Positions 16,187 to 25,006 of a DNA stretch of 62,704 bases are shown here, piece after piece. The stretch's first letter is position 1. Each line of letters begins with the position of its first letter. The position numbers and the translations under genes were made by a program. Origin of the DNA: Actinomadura kijaniata NBRC 14229 (lineage in GTDB: Bacteria; Actinomycetota; Actinomycetes; Streptosporangiales; Streptosporangiaceae); the NCBI RefSeq assembly GCF_001552175.1, contig NZ_BCQR01000058.1, positions 1 to 62,704 of the forward strand, given 5' to 3'. Below the pieces are notes generated by a model, which was not told the DNA's origin, did not search any database, and saw only the letters and a program-made list of their open reading frames with translations.

Positions 16187-17872
16187 TCAGCGCGGCGGTC
16201 CGGGGCGCTGCCCGTGGTCGAGGGGGACGTCCACCTCCACCTCCGTGCCGCCGCCGGGCCGGGCCCGGAAGTCCAGCCGGCCGCCCAGCTCGCCGACGAT
16301 CAGCGTGCGGACGATCTGCAGGCCGAGGCTGTTGCTGTTCTCCACGTCGAAGTCGTCGGGCAGGCCCACGCCGTCGTCGGAGACGGTGACGACCAGCCGC
16401 CGCCCCTCGCCCGCCGGTTCGCGCGGCGCGGCCTGGGCGTCGCCGGAGTCGGGCCACTCCCCCCACACGGGGGTCTGCGCCGTGTCCACGGCCGTCCTCA
16501 CCGCGGGGCCGGGCTCGCCGTAGCGGCGGGCCGAGACCTCCAGGGTGCCGCCCCGGTGGTTGGCCAGGCCGTGCTCCAGGGCGTTCTGCAGCAGCTCGGT
16601 CAGCGCCATCGCCAGCGGGGTGGCGATCTCGGCGGACAGCACGCCGAACGTCCCGGTGCGCTTGGGCACCACGCGCGTCTCGGGCGTGGACACCTCCCCC
16701 GCCATCATGATCACCCGGTCGGCGATGTCGTCGAAGTCGATCAGCTCGTCCGGGGTGAGCGACAGGGTCTCGTGCACGATCGCGATGGACCCGACGCGCC
16801 GCACCGCCTCGTCCAGCGCCGCCCGCCCCTCGGGGATGCGCAGCCGCCGCGCCTGGAGCCGCAGCAGCGCCGCCACGGTCTGCAGGTTGTTCTTCACCCG
16901 GTGGTGGATCTCCCGGATGGTGGCGTCCTTGGTCATCAGCTCCCGGTCGCGCCAGCGCAGCTCGGTGACGTCGCGGCACAGCACGATCGCGCCGATCCGG
17001 GTGCCGCCGACCACCAGCGGGATGGTCCGCAGCTGCATGATCGACCCGTTGGCCTCGACCTCGACCTCGCGGGGGGCGCGCCCGCTGAGCACGGCGCTGA
17101 CCGCCTCCTCCACGGGCTCGCCGGTGTCGCACAGCGCACCGGTGACCGTTCCCAGGGACTCGCCGACCAGGTCGCCGGAGAACCCCAGGCGCCGGAACGC
17201 CGACTGCGCGTTGGGGCTGGCGTAGGTGATGCGGCCGGCGCGCTCCAGGCGGATCAGCCCGTCGCCGACGCGCGGGGAGCGCACCAGGTTGGGCTCCTCC
17301 CCCGGCACCGGGAACCGCCCCTCGGCGATCATCTGGGCGAGGTCGCTGGCGCTCTGCAGGTAGGTCAGCTCCAGGCGGCTGGGCGTGCGGGCGGAGCTGA
17401 GGTTGGTGGAGCGCTGGATGACGCCGACCAGCTTGGTGCCGCGCCGGACCGGGATGGACTCCTCGCGGACCGGTATCCCGCTGCCCCACTCGGGGTCGCC
17501 CTCGCGCACGATGCGGCGTTCCCGCCAGGCCACGTCGATCAGCCCGCGCCGCCCGGTCCGCACGACCTTGCCCACCAGGTCCTCGGGGTAGGCGGTGGGG
17601 CCGGTCGTGGGGCGCATCTGGGCGATGGCGACCCAGCCGGGCACCGCGTCGGGCGCGGCCGGGCGCGGGTCGCCGCCCCGGGGCCGCCGCCCCGGCTCCT
17701 CGGGCGGCGCGGCGTCCGCCTTCAGCGGGACCCACAGCAGCAGGTCGGCGAAGGACAGGTCGGCCAGCAGCTGCCAGTCCGACACCAGGGCGTGCAGCCA
17801 CTCCACGTCCTCGGCGGTCAGATCGGTGTGGTCGCGCACCAGGTCGCTCAACGTAGGCACAAAACACATCAT
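16187..17872 (-). CDS. pdtaS: PdtaS-type cytosolic sensor histidine kinase
   Basis: A 561-residue kinase without membrane helices. The order is a GAF-like sensor domain (starting LADLSFADLLLWVPLK), a PAS domain (about residues 180-300), then a HisKA_2 dimerisation region with IREIHHRVKNNLQTVAALL (phospho-His near residue 323), and an ATPase domain (ELLQNALEHG, VSDDGVGLP, SLGLQIVRTL). This architecture and the position beside whiB1 match M. tuberculosis Rv3220c, whose partner PdtaR is an RNA-binding antiterminator; no pdtaR is in this window. It is about 60 residues longer than the mycobacterial protein because of Pro/Arg-rich inserts. ATG 17872 is used; GTG 17860 is an alternative that better matches the family N-terminus. 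Confidence 0.9.
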   Translation of the reverse strand: MMCFVPTLSDLVRDHTDLTAEDVEWLHALVSDWQLLADLSFADLLLWVPLKADAAPPEEPGRRPRGGDPRPAAPDAVPGWVAIAQMRPTTGPTAYPEDLVGKVVRTGRRGLIDVAWRERRIVREGDPEWGSGIPVREESIPVRRGTKLVGVIQRSTNLSSARTPSRLELTYLQSASDLAQMIAEGRFPVPGEEPNLVRSPRVGDGLIRLERAGRITYASPNAQSAFRRLGFSGDLVGESLGTVTGALCDTGEPVEEAVSAVLSGRAPREVEVEANGSIMQLRTIPLVVGGTRIGAIVLCRDVTELRWRDRELMTKDATIREIHHRVKNNLQTVAALLRLQARRLRIPEGRAALDEAVRRVGSIAIVHETLSLTPDELIDFDDIADRVIMMAGEVSTPETRVVPKRTGTFGVLSAEIATPLAMALTELLQNALEHGLANHRGGTLEVSARRYGEPGPAVRTAVDTAQTPVWGEWPDSGDAQAAPREPAGEGRRLVVTVSDDGVGLPDDFDVENSNSLGLQIVRTLIVGELGGRLDFRARPGGGTEVEVDVPLDHGQRPGPPR

Positions 17873-17930
17873 CGCTCATTTGTCGCCCTGCCCCATCCCC
17901 GACACCGCTCCCACCTGGCAGGATGCGCGC

Positions 17931-19094
17931 ATGACCGACGTCCTGGCCCGTTTCCGCGCCGCCGCGCTCCGCCGGGAGGAGGCGGGCCTGCGCCGCCGCC
18001 TGCACCCCCGCACCGCCGACCACGACGGGCTGCTCGACCTGGCCTCCAACGACTACCTGGGGCTGTCACGCGACCCCCGCCTGATCGAGGGCGCGGTCCG
18101 CGCGGCACGGCACTGGGGCACCGGCTCGACGGGATCCCGCCTGGTCACCGGCACCACCGAGCTGCACGCCGAGCTGGACCGGCGGCTGGCGGCGTTCACC
18201 GGGGCGGCGGCGGGGCTGACGTTCTCCTCGGGCTACCTGGCGAACCTGGGCGCGGTGGCGGGGCTGGCCGGCCCCGGCGTGCTGGTGGTGTCCGACCAGG
18301 TCAACCACGCCTCCATCGTGGACGCCTGCCGCCTGTCGCGGTCCCGCGTGGTGATCGTCCCGCACCGGGACGCCGCCGCCGTGGAGCAGGCGCTCGCCGA
18401 ACGCGAGGAGGCGCACGCGCTGGTGGTCACCGACGCGGTGTTCTCGGTGGACGGCGACCTGGCCCCGCTGGGCGACCTGCACCGGGCCGCCCGCGCCCAC
18501 GGCGCCCTGCTGGTGGTCGACGAGGCGCACTCGCTGGGCGTCGTCGGCCCCGAGGGCCGGGGCGCGGCCCACGCCGCCGGTCTCACCGGCGAACCGGACG
18601 TGGTCCTGACCCTGACGCTGTCCAAGTCCCTGGCCGCGCAGGGCGGGGCGGTCCTGGGCGCGCCCGAGGTGATCGACACGCTGGTGGACACGGGACGCTC
18701 GTTCATCTTCGACACCGGCCTCAACCCGGCGGCGGCCGGCGCGGCCCTGGCGGCCCTGGACGTCGTCGAGGCCGATCCGGACCTGCCGGCGCGGGCCCGT
18801 TCCAACGCCGCCGCCCTGTCAAACCTCGCGGCCGGTCTCGGCCTGGAGACCGCCGTCCCGGCCGCCGCCGTCGTCCCCGTGTTCCTCGGTGAACCCCATC
18901 TCGCCCTCCAGGCCCGCGAAACCTGCCGTGACCACGGTGTCCGGGTCGGCTGTTTCCGTCCCCCCTCGGTCCCCAAGGGCCGCGCCTGCCTGCGCCTGAC
19001 GGCCCACGCGGGCCTGAACGAGACCGATATCGCAACACTCCGGGGGGCCCTGACGCGGGTGGCGGCCTCTACCGCCCGTAGTCTTCGGACGTAA
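17931..19094 (+). CDS. bioF: 8-amino-7-oxononanoate synthase (biotin synthesis)
   Basis: A 387-residue PLP enzyme of the alpha-oxoamine synthase family that joins pimeloyl-thioester and alanine to make 8-amino-7-oxononanoate, the first ring-forming precursor of biotin. The PLP lysine is Lys232 (LTLSKSLAAQGG), with Asp197 in VVDEAHSLGVVG and the substrate loop GSTGSRLVTG. ATG 17931 has GGCAGG upstream. It is separated from bioB-bioD by about 3 kb and no bioA is present, so the pathway is split. The GntR gene follows 37 nt after the stop. Confidence 0.92.
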   Translation: MTDVLARFRAAALRREEAGLRRRLHPRTADHDGLLDLASNDYLGLSRDPRLIEGAVRAARHWGTGSTGSRLVTGTTELHAELDRRLAAFTGAAAGLTFSSGYLANLGAVAGLAGPGVLVVSDQVNHASIVDACRLSRSRVVIVPHRDAAAVEQALAEREEAHALVVTDAVFSVDGDLAPLGDLHRAARAHGALLVVDEAHSLGVVGPEGRGAAHAAGLTGEPDVVLTLTLSKSLAAQGGAVLGAPEVIDTLVDTGRSFIFDTGLNPAAAGAALAALDVVEADPDLPARARSNAAALSNLAAGLGLETAVPAAAVVPVFLGEPHLALQARETCRDHGVRVGCFRPPSVPKGRACLRLTAHAGLNETDIATLRGALTRVAASTARSLRT

Positions 19095-19131
19095 CATCGG
19101 GGACAACCGGTGATGAACGTGAGGAGAGGCC

Positions 19132-19935
19132 GTGACGGAGGTCAGTGGCAGGCCCCGCCACGGGGTCGGCTACGAACGCGCGCCGTTGGGTGACATCAAC
19201 AGGCGTCACCCGGCGTCGACGCCGGCGAGGATTCCCAAGTACTACAAGCTCAAGGAACTGCTGGTCGAGCTGATCCAGTCCCTCCCGCCGGGCAGCCCGC
19301 TCCCCCCGGAGCGCACCCTGGCCGAGAAGTACGAGACCTCCCGCACCACGGTCCGCCAGGCCCTCGCCGAGCTGGTCGTCGAGGGGCGGCTCCAGCGCAT
19401 CCAGGGCAAGGGGACGTTCGTCGCCAAGCCGAAGGTCTCCCAGGAACTCCAGCTCGTCTCCTACACCGAGGACATGCGCCACCACGGCCTGCACCCGGAG
19501 ACCCGCATCCTGGAGATCGGCTACGTGAGCGCCGACGAGCGCCTGGCGGCGCTGCTCGGCATCCGCCCCGGCGGCCGGGTCCTGCGCATCCACCGCCTCC
19601 GCCTGGCCGACGGCGAACCGATGTCGATCGACACCTCCCACCTCCCGGCCCGCCGCTTCCCCGGGCTGCGCCGGGAGCTGCCGAGGCACCGTTCCCTGTA
19701 CGAGACGCTGGGCACGGCGTACGACGTCCACCTGGCGGAGGCCGAGGAGACGATCGAGACCGTCCTGGCCACCCCGCACGACGCGCAGCTGCTCGGGGTG
19801 GACGTGGGGCTGCCGATGCTCCTGCTGTCGCGGCACGCGTTCGACTCGACGGGCCAGCCGGTGGAGTGGGCGCAGTCCCTGTACCGGGGCGACCGCTACA
19901 AGTTCATCACCCGCCTGCGCCGCGACCGCCACTGA
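19132..19935 (+). CDS. GntR/HutC-family transcriptional regulator with UTRA domain
   Basis: A 267-residue regulator. The winged helix spans about residues 25-95 (LPPERTLAEKYETSRTTVRQ), followed by the effector-binding UTRA domain. The loop FVAKPKVSQELQLVSYTEDM resembles DasR/NagR-type proteins that sense amino-sugar phosphates, but the ligand is not certain. GTG 19132 has GAGGAGAGG upstream. It directly follows bioF on the same strand, so it may be co-transcribed; there is no sequence proof that it controls biotin genes. Confidence 0.88.
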   Translation: MTEVSGRPRHGVGYERAPLGDINRRHPASTPARIPKYYKLKELLVELIQSLPPGSPLPPERTLAEKYETSRTTVRQALAELVVEGRLQRIQGKGTFVAKPKVSQELQLVSYTEDMRHHGLHPETRILEIGYVSADERLAALLGIRPGGRVLRIHRLRLADGEPMSIDTSHLPARRFPGLRRELPRHRSLYETLGTAYDVHLAEAEETIETVLATPHDAQLLGVDVGLPMLLLSRHAFDSTGQPVEWAQSLYRGDRYKFITRLRRDRH

Positions 19936-20016
19936 CGCCCGGTCACTCTCGGCGACCGCTCCTGCCGTTCTGGGTACGCTCAGAGTCAAGGACCCCTACG
20001 ATGACTGGAGCAGATC

Positions 20017-20691
20017 GTGAGGGAGGAGTCGCCGAACGTGACCGTCACGCTTCACTACAGGGACCCGGAAGCCTTCCCCGACACCCTGTTCAACCTGTGG
20101 GCGAACGACAGGCTCGATGACTTCTTCCCCGTGCCCGAAGGCTCCAAAGTCGAAGTCGTCGAAGGCGAGATCATCGTGTCCCCCGCCGCACCCCCCGAAC
20201 ACAACGGCTTCGTCGCCGACATCATCGACTCGCTGGGCGACGCACGGCGGGACCAGCCCGATTTCCCGTGGGGATACGACGTCGGGAGCGGGCTCGTACT
20301 CGTGGGCACGGAGAAGGGGTTCGTCCCCGACCTGACCGTCCTTGACCGGCAGGCCGCCCTGTCCGTGCGCAGGACGAGGGCCAAGAAGCTCGTCTCCGAC
20401 GAGGCCGAGATGGTCGTGGAGATCACTTCGCCCGGGAACGCGGACACCGACCGACGTCCCCGGACACGCCGGAACGACAACAAGTGGAACTCCTACGCCG
20501 CCTCGGGCATCCCCTACTACCTGCTCGTCGACCGCGACCCGAAAGTCGCCCGCGTCTTCCTGTACTCCATCCCGGACGAGGCGACCGCCGCCTACCTCCA
20601 CGAGGACTCGTGGGCGTTCGGCGAGACCATCCGCCTCCCGGAGCCGCTCGACTTCGAGATCGACACCGAGCTCTGGGAGCCCTGGGAGTAA
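20017..20691 (+). CDS. Uma2/DUF820-family putative endonuclease
   Basis: A 224-residue protein of the PD-(D/E)xK nuclease superfamily. The motif residues are seen in EVVEGEIIVSP, FVPDLTVLDR (catalytic Asp), then VVEITSPGNADTD (Glu-x-x-Ser) and the downstream Lys of NDNKWNSYAASGIPYYLLVD. The family is abundant in actinomycetes and cyanobacteria and has no settled role. GTG 20017 has GGAG 7 nt upstream; GTG 20038 is an alternative. The gene stands alone. Confidence 0.88.
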   Translation: MREESPNVTVTLHYRDPEAFPDTLFNLWANDRLDDFFPVPEGSKVEVVEGEIIVSPAAPPEHNGFVADIIDSLGDARRDQPDFPWGYDVGSGLVLVGTEKGFVPDLTVLDRQAALSVRRTRAKKLVSDEAEMVVEITSPGNADTDRRPRTRRNDNKWNSYAASGIPYYLLVDRDPKVARVFLYSIPDEATAAYLHEDSWAFGETIRLPEPLDFEIDTELWEPWE

Positions 20692-20696
20692 CGCTC

Positions 20697-20888
20697 ATGT
20701 TCCTCCCGGAACGGACACGGAACACTCCGCCCGCCGTGCCCTACGCCATGTGGGCACGGGGCGAGATCACCGTCTCCGTGGCCCCGTGGGACATCCGGCA
20801 CGACTTCAGGGCCGGTGGGGTCAGCCGCGCAGGGTGCGGGCCCAGGGGGCGTCGACGGTCGTGGCGCCCACCGCGTGGACCACGTTGA
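20697..20888 (+). CDS. Possible small ORF after the Uma2 gene
   Basis: A 63-codon frame beginning with ATG 6 nt after the Uma2 stop (MFLPERTRNTPPAVPYAMWA). The first 40 residues have a natural composition, but the last 20 are Arg/Gly/Pro-rich and overlap the convergent TetR gene, as a chance frame would. I recognise no family. It may be a decayed remnant. Confidence 0.22.
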   Translation: MFLPERTRNTPPAVPYAMWARGEITVSVAPWDIRHDFRAGGVSRAGCGPRGRRRSWRPPRGPR

Positions 20889-21366
20889 CCAGCAGGGAGT
20901 CGGCGAAGTAGCGGCGGAGCCGCTCGTCGGACGCGCCGGAGACCGCCCTGATGTACTCGACCTGCTTGGCGTAGCAGGCGCGGACCGCCTCGCCGATGAC
21001 CGGGACGCTCGCGGCGCAGTTGCCGTGCATGAGGATCATCAGCAGGTCGCGGTCGGCGACCACCTTGTCGTAGGACGAGCCCAGGGCCCTGAGGACGACC
21101 TCGGGGTCGGTGCCGTCGACGGCCGCGACCGTCTCGGCCGCCGCCTCGCGCAGCCGGGCCGAGCAGTAGTCGATCACGGCCGCGAACAGGGTCTCCTTGT
21201 CGGGGAACAGCCGGTAGAGGTAGCCCTGCGAGATGCCCGCGGCCTTGGCGACGTCCATGGTGGAGGTGCCGTAGTAGCCGCGTTCGGCGAACGTGCCGAC
21301 CGCCGTGCGCAGGACGGTGGCGCGTCGCTCCTCGGCGGTCGAACGCTGCCGCTCCCTGGTGCTCAT
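20821..21366 (-). CDS. TetR-family transcriptional regulator
   Basis: A 181-residue regulator. The N-terminal HTH is clear: RRATVLRTAVGTFAERGYYGTSTMDVAKAAGISQGYLYRLFPDKE. The C-terminal half is the helical ligand pocket. ATG 21366 is preferred; a TTG at 21378 would add four residues. It is divergent from the SnoaL-like gene at 21642. Related AGTGGTYRA sequences at 21371-21385, 21465-21480 and 21584-21603 may be its sites, and one overlaps the candidate promoter of the divergent gene. Confidence 0.92.
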   Translation of the reverse strand: MSTRERQRSTAEERRATVLRTAVGTFAERGYYGTSTMDVAKAAGISQGYLYRLFPDKETLFAAVIDYCSARLREAAAETVAAVDGTDPEVVLRALGSSYDKVVADRDLLMILMHGNCAASVPVIGEAVRACYAKQVEYIRAVSGASDERLRRYFADSLLVNVVHAVGATTVDAPWARTLRG

Positions 21367-21448
21367 GCGATTAATCAACCACTTTCATCTCGCGCCCGTC
21401 AAACCGGCTGACCGGGGCCGCAGACGACCGCCGCCCGAGATCGGCGGT

Positions 21449-21477
21449 TTGACATCTCCAAGATGTGAGTGGTTAAT
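21449..21477 (+). promoter_or_regulatory. Candidate promoter of the SnoaL-like gene with embedded dyad
   Basis: TTGACA (21449-21454), a 17-nt spacer and GTTAAT (21472-21477). Inside the spacer ACATCT and AGATGT (21452-21466) form an inverted repeat, and the AGTGGTTAA motif overlaps the -10. This arrangement fits repression by the divergent TetR protein, which is inferred. Confidence 0.5.
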
Positions 21478-21641
21478 TGCTTCCATGTGAGCCGGACGGC
21501 CGCCCGTCGGACCGCCGCTCACCGGAGGGGACGCGCGCCGTCCCCCGCCGTTCAACAGCCATGGGCTCAGTGCGCCCTCACAAGAAAGTGGTCAACCGCT
21601 TACTAGAGGGCCGGCCCGCACGCGAAAGGACGTCAGGAACC

Positions 21642-22094
21642 ATGACCACCGGCACCGAAGTCGTTCGCGCCCGCGCCCAGCGGACCTTCCGGGACCACCT
21701 CGACCTGCTCTCGGCCGGGCGGATCCCCGAGTGGGTGGACCTGTTCACCGAGGACGGGGTCCTGGAGTTCCCCTACGGTCCCGAGGGCTACCCCCGCGAG
21801 GTCAGGGGCAAGGCGGGGCTGCACGCCTACATGAGGAACTTCCCCGAGCACTTCCAGGTCGAGTTCACCGACCTGCGCTTCCACGAGACCACCGACCCCG
21901 CGCTGGTCGTCGCCGAGTTCCGGAGCCGGGGCACCGCCCGGTCCACGGGCCGCCCCTACGAGCAGACCTACATCTCCCTGGTCTGGACGGAGAACGGCAG
22001 GATCAGCCGCTACGTCGACTACTGGAACCCGCTGGTGGCCATCGAGGCCCTCGGCGACGACGCCGACGACATGGTCTCGGCCTTCGGCGCCTGA
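21642..22094 (+). CDS. SnoaL-like / PhzA-PhzB-type small protein
   Basis: A 150-residue NTF2-fold protein. The helix RTFRDHLDLLSAGRIPEWVDLF and the following TEDGVLEFPYGPEGYPREVRG match the SnoaL/Phz branch. The family includes isomerases, cyclases and pure binding proteins, so no reaction is assigned. ATG 21642 follows AGGA at a suitable distance. It is the only gene divergent from the TetR regulator and is probably its target. Confidence 0.85.
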   Translation: MTTGTEVVRARAQRTFRDHLDLLSAGRIPEWVDLFTEDGVLEFPYGPEGYPREVRGKAGLHAYMRNFPEHFQVEFTDLRFHETTDPALVVAEFRSRGTARSTGRPYEQTYISLVWTENGRISRYVDYWNPLVAIEALGDDADDMVSAFGA

Positions 22095-22106
22095 CCTCCG
22101 GCACGC

Positions 22107-22130
22107 GAGGGGCCGCCCCGGCGGCCCCTC
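22107..22130 (+). terminator. Hairpin after the SnoaL-like gene
   Basis: GAGGGGCCGCC (22107-22117) and GGCGGCCCCTC (22120-22130) are exact complements, 12 nt after the stop; CTTCC follows. Confidence 0.75.
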
Positions 22131-22164
22131 CTTCCGATCCCGTTCCCAAGCGGTCGACCACCGA

Positions 22165-22187
22165 CCCGGCACCGACGAGGTGCCGGG
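22165..22187 (-). terminator. Hairpin after bioB
   Basis: CCCGGCACC (22165-22173) and GGTGCCGGG (22179-22187) pair around GACGA, about 46 nt past the bioB stop on the minus strand. Confidence 0.65.
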
Positions 22188-22233
22188 CCGCCGCCTGGCC
22201 TCGCGAGGGGTGCGCCCGGCGGGGCCGCGGGTG

Positions 22234-23229
22234 TCAGAGCGTCTTGGACAGGGCCTTGATCGGCATCTGGAGCTCGGTCAGCAGCTCCAGGTCCTTCTCG
22301 GCCGGGCGGCCCAGCGTCGTCAGGTAGTTGCCGACGATGATGGCGTTGATGCCGCCCAGCATCCCGTCGCGGGTGCCGAGGTCACCCAGGGTCAGTTCGC
22401 GGCCGCCCGCGTAGCGCAGGATCGTGCGCGGCAGCGCCAGGCGGAACGTCGCGATCGTCTTCAGCGCCTCCGGGCCCTCCACCAGCGGCAGGTCCGCGAA
22501 CGGCGTCCCCGGGCGGGGCGCCAGGAAGTTCAGCGGCACCTCGTCCGGCTCCAGTTCGGCGAGCTGGGCCGCGAACTCGGCGCGCTGCTCGACGGTCTCG
22601 CCCATGCCGATGATGCCGCCGCAGCACACCTCCATCCCGGCCTCCTTGACCATCCGCAGCGTGTCCCAGCGCTCCTCCCACGAGTGGGTGGTGACGACGT
22701 TGGGGAAGTGGGAGCGGGCGGTCTCCAGGTTGTGGTTGTAGCGGTGGACGCCCATCGCCGCCAGCTCGTCGACCTGCTCCTGGGTGAGCATGCCGAGCGA
22801 GCAGGCGATGTTGATCTCGACGGCCGCGTTGATGGCCTTGATCCCCTCGCGGACCTGCGCCATCAGCCGCTCGTCGGGCCCCCGCACGGCGGCCACGATG
22901 CAGAACTCGGTCGCGCCGGTCTTCGCGGTCTCCCTGGCGGCCTCGACGAGCTGCGGGATGTTCAGCCACACCGAGCGCACCGGCGACTCGAACTGGCCCG
23001 ACTGCGAGCAGAAGTGGCAGTCCTCGGGGCAGCCGCCGGTCTTCAGCGACACGATGCCCTCGACCTCGACCTCCGGGCCGCACCAGCGCATCCGCACCTC
23101 GTGCGCGAGGGCCAGCAGGTCACCGATCCGGTCGTCGGGCAGGGTGAGGCACTCCAGGGCCTGCGCGGCGGTCAGGCCCCTGCCCTCCTCCAGCACCTGT
23201 CGGCGGGCCACATCGAGAATGTCCGTCAC
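22234..23229 (-). CDS. bioB: Biotin synthase
   Basis: A 331-residue radical-SAM enzyme that inserts sulfur into dethiobiotin to make biotin. The [4Fe-4S]/SAM cysteines are Cys67, Cys71 and Cys74 (GGCPEDCHFCSQS). The [2Fe-2S] ligands are among the cysteines in FCIVAAV, NIACSLG and GMEVCCGGIIG, with the arginine further on. GTG 23229 overlaps the bioD stop by 4 nt, so the two are translationally coupled. A related actinobacterial helper, bsaP, is encoded about 4 kb downstream of bioD's start on the same strand. Confidence 0.95.
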   Translation of the reverse strand: MTDILDVARRQVLEEGRGLTAAQALECLTLPDDRIGDLLALAHEVRMRWCGPEVEVEGIVSLKTGGCPEDCHFCSQSGQFESPVRSVWLNIPQLVEAARETAKTGATEFCIVAAVRGPDERLMAQVREGIKAINAAVEINIACSLGMLTQEQVDELAAMGVHRYNHNLETARSHFPNVVTTHSWEERWDTLRMVKEAGMEVCCGGIIGMGETVEQRAEFAAQLAELEPDEVPLNFLAPRPGTPFADLPLVEGPEALKTIATFRLALPRTILRYAGGRELTLGDLGTRDGMLGGINAIIVGNYLTTLGRPAEKDLELLTELQMPIKALSKTL

Positions 23230-23957
23230 GGTCTCTCCTTGTTCAGGCCGAAGGCGTCGCGGAAGGCCGCGGCGTCGAACGAGCCGCCGAACGCCGGGGC
23301 CAGCCCGCGATGGGCGGCCACCAGGAACTCGGCGGGGTCCAGGGCGCCGGCCCCGGCGGGCAGTGCTCCGGCCAGCGGGCGGGCGGCGATGGTCTCCAGG
23401 TCCTGGATGTTGCTGCGCATGGCCAGGTCGGGGTCGTCCGGCCACTCGCCCAGCACCAGGCCCGCGAGCTGCACGCCGCGGTGCGCCATCGCCTCCAGGG
23501 TGAGCGCGGTGTGGTTGAGGGTGCCGAGGTCGGGACGGGCGACCACGACGACGGCCGCGCCCAGCCAGCGCGCCAGGTCGGCGATCGTGGTGCCCTCCTC
23601 GTCGTAGCGGACCAGCAGCCCGCCCGCGCCCTCCACCAGCACCAGGCGGCGGGTCGCCGCGAGCTCGCGGACCCGGCCAACGATCTCGGCGAGGCGGACG
23701 GGGGGCGTTCCGGCGTGCCGGGCGGCGGCGGCCGGGGACAGCGGGTCCGGGTAGCGCGCGTACTCGTGCAGGTCGTCGATCGCGGCCAGGCGGCGCACCG
23801 CGTCCAGATCGCCGGGCTCGCCGTCGGCGATCCCGGTCTGGCCCGGCTTCACGACGGCGACCGACGAGCCGCGGGCCGCCGCCAGCGCGGCGAGCGCGGC
23901 GGTGACGACCGTCTTTCCGACGCCGGTACAGGTCCCGGTGACCACGAGCACACTCAC
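23226..23957 (-). CDS. bioD: Dethiobiotin synthetase
   Basis: A 243-residue ATP-dependent carboxylase that closes the ureido ring of biotin. The P-loop is GTCTGVGKT (Lys15), followed by VVKPGQTG and the second site VLVEGAGGLLVRYDEEGTT. GTG 23957 (VSVLVV) is preferred, with AGGGTG about 6 nt upstream; GTG 23951 is possible. First gene of a bioD-bioB operon. The missing bioA must lie outside this window. Confidence 0.93.
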   Translation of the reverse strand: MSVLVVTGTCTGVGKTVVTAALAALAAARGSSVAVVKPGQTGIADGEPGDLDAVRRLAAIDDLHEYARYPDPLSPAAAARHAGTPPVRLAEIVGRVRELAATRRLVLVEGAGGLLVRYDEEGTTIADLARWLGAAVVVVARPDLGTLNHTALTLEAMAHRGVQLAGLVLGEWPDDPDLAMRSNIQDLETIAARPLAGALPAGAGALDPAEFLVAAHRGLAPAFGGSFDAAAFRDAFGLNKERP

Positions 23958-24071
23958 GAGCGGCACCCTAGCGTGACCCCGCGCGGAGCACGTCCACCGG
24001 AACCCACAGTCTTGCCCCTCCCCTTTTTGTACGGCCGGGAACCGGAACGGCGCCCGCCGCGTCCCACTCGC

Positions 24072-24890
24072 ATGGCCGGTCCATCCGCACGACCCAGGAA
24101 CGCGACCAGTCGGGGTATCGCGGCGGCCGTCGCGGGAGCGGCGCTCACCGCCTGCGGCCCGGTGGGGAACGGCGCTCCGGAGACGACCCCGCTTCCGGAT
24201 CGGGCGCCGACCACCTCCCCCGCGCCCACCGCCGCGCCCGCCACGCCCGCCACACTCGTCCTGCGCTGGCGGACGCTCGGCGGCATCGCCGGGCTGGGCG
24301 AGCCGGGCGGTCTCCCCGACTTCTCCCTCTACGGCGACGGCCGCGCCGTCACCGCCGAACGCGGCGCCCTCCGGGAGTACCGTCTCCGGCCCGAGGCCCT
24401 CCGGCGCCTCCTGGACGAGGCCCGCACCGCCGGGCTGGACCGGAGCCGCACCGCCGGAGACCACCGGATCCCCGACGCGTTGACCCTCGAATTCGTCATG
24501 GGCGGGGCGCGCGTCCGCGTCGCGCAGCCCGAGGCGGCCCCCGGCGACCCGGCCGTGCGCTTCCAGAAACGCCTGGATCCGCGCGCCTGGCCCGACGGCG
24601 ACCAGGCGGCCCCGCCGCGCCCCTACGTTCCGCGGCGCGTGGCGGTGCTGACCGGCGAGGACCCCGCCCCCGACGCCAGGCCGTGGCCGCTGCCCGCGCT
24701 CGGCGGGGGCGAGCGGCTGGGCGGCGCGGCGTGCCGGGTCTACACCGGCGCCGACGCCGGGAAGGCCGCTTCCCTGGCCCGGACCGCCAAGCCCGCCGAC
24801 CGGTGGCGCAGCCAGGGCAGGACCTACTCGGTCCGCTTCCGCCCGCTCCTGCCCGACGAGACCACCTGCCGGGACCTCGCCCGGCCCTGA
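24072..24890 (+). CDS. Hypothetical secreted lipoprotein
   Basis: A 272-residue protein. ATG 24072 gives a basic N-terminus, a hydrophobic stretch (GIAAAVAGAALTACG) and lipobox LTAC near residue 28, so it is probably an anchored lipoprotein. A Pro/Thr/Ala linker (about residues 35-60) leads to a folded domain starting TLVLRWRTLGGIAG. Two cysteines near the end (AACRVYTG and TTCRDLARP) may form a disulfide. I do not recognise a functional family. It is divergent from bioD. Confidence 0.72.
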   Translation: MAGPSARPRNATSRGIAAAVAGAALTACGPVGNGAPETTPLPDRAPTTSPAPTAAPATPATLVLRWRTLGGIAGLGEPGGLPDFSLYGDGRAVTAERGALREYRLRPEALRRLLDEARTAGLDRSRTAGDHRIPDALTLEFVMGGARVRVAQPEAAPGDPAVRFQKRLDPRAWPDGDQAAPPRPYVPRRVAVLTGEDPAPDARPWPLPALGGGERLGGAACRVYTGADAGKAASLARTAKPADRWRSQGRTYSVRFRPLLPDETTCRDLARP

Positions 24891-25006
24891 CGCCCATGAT
24901 GATCACCACCCGAAGGGGCGATGCCGCGTAGGCGGCCGAGCGCCCTGCGCGCCGACTTCCGCCGGGCGGGATCTGCCCGCGCTGCCGCCTCCGCCAGGAG
25001 TACGCG

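Noticed and set aside
16214..18892. 892-codon frame opposite pdtaS and overlapping bioF
   Set aside because: A low-complexity shadow; both real genes have full motif sets in other frames.
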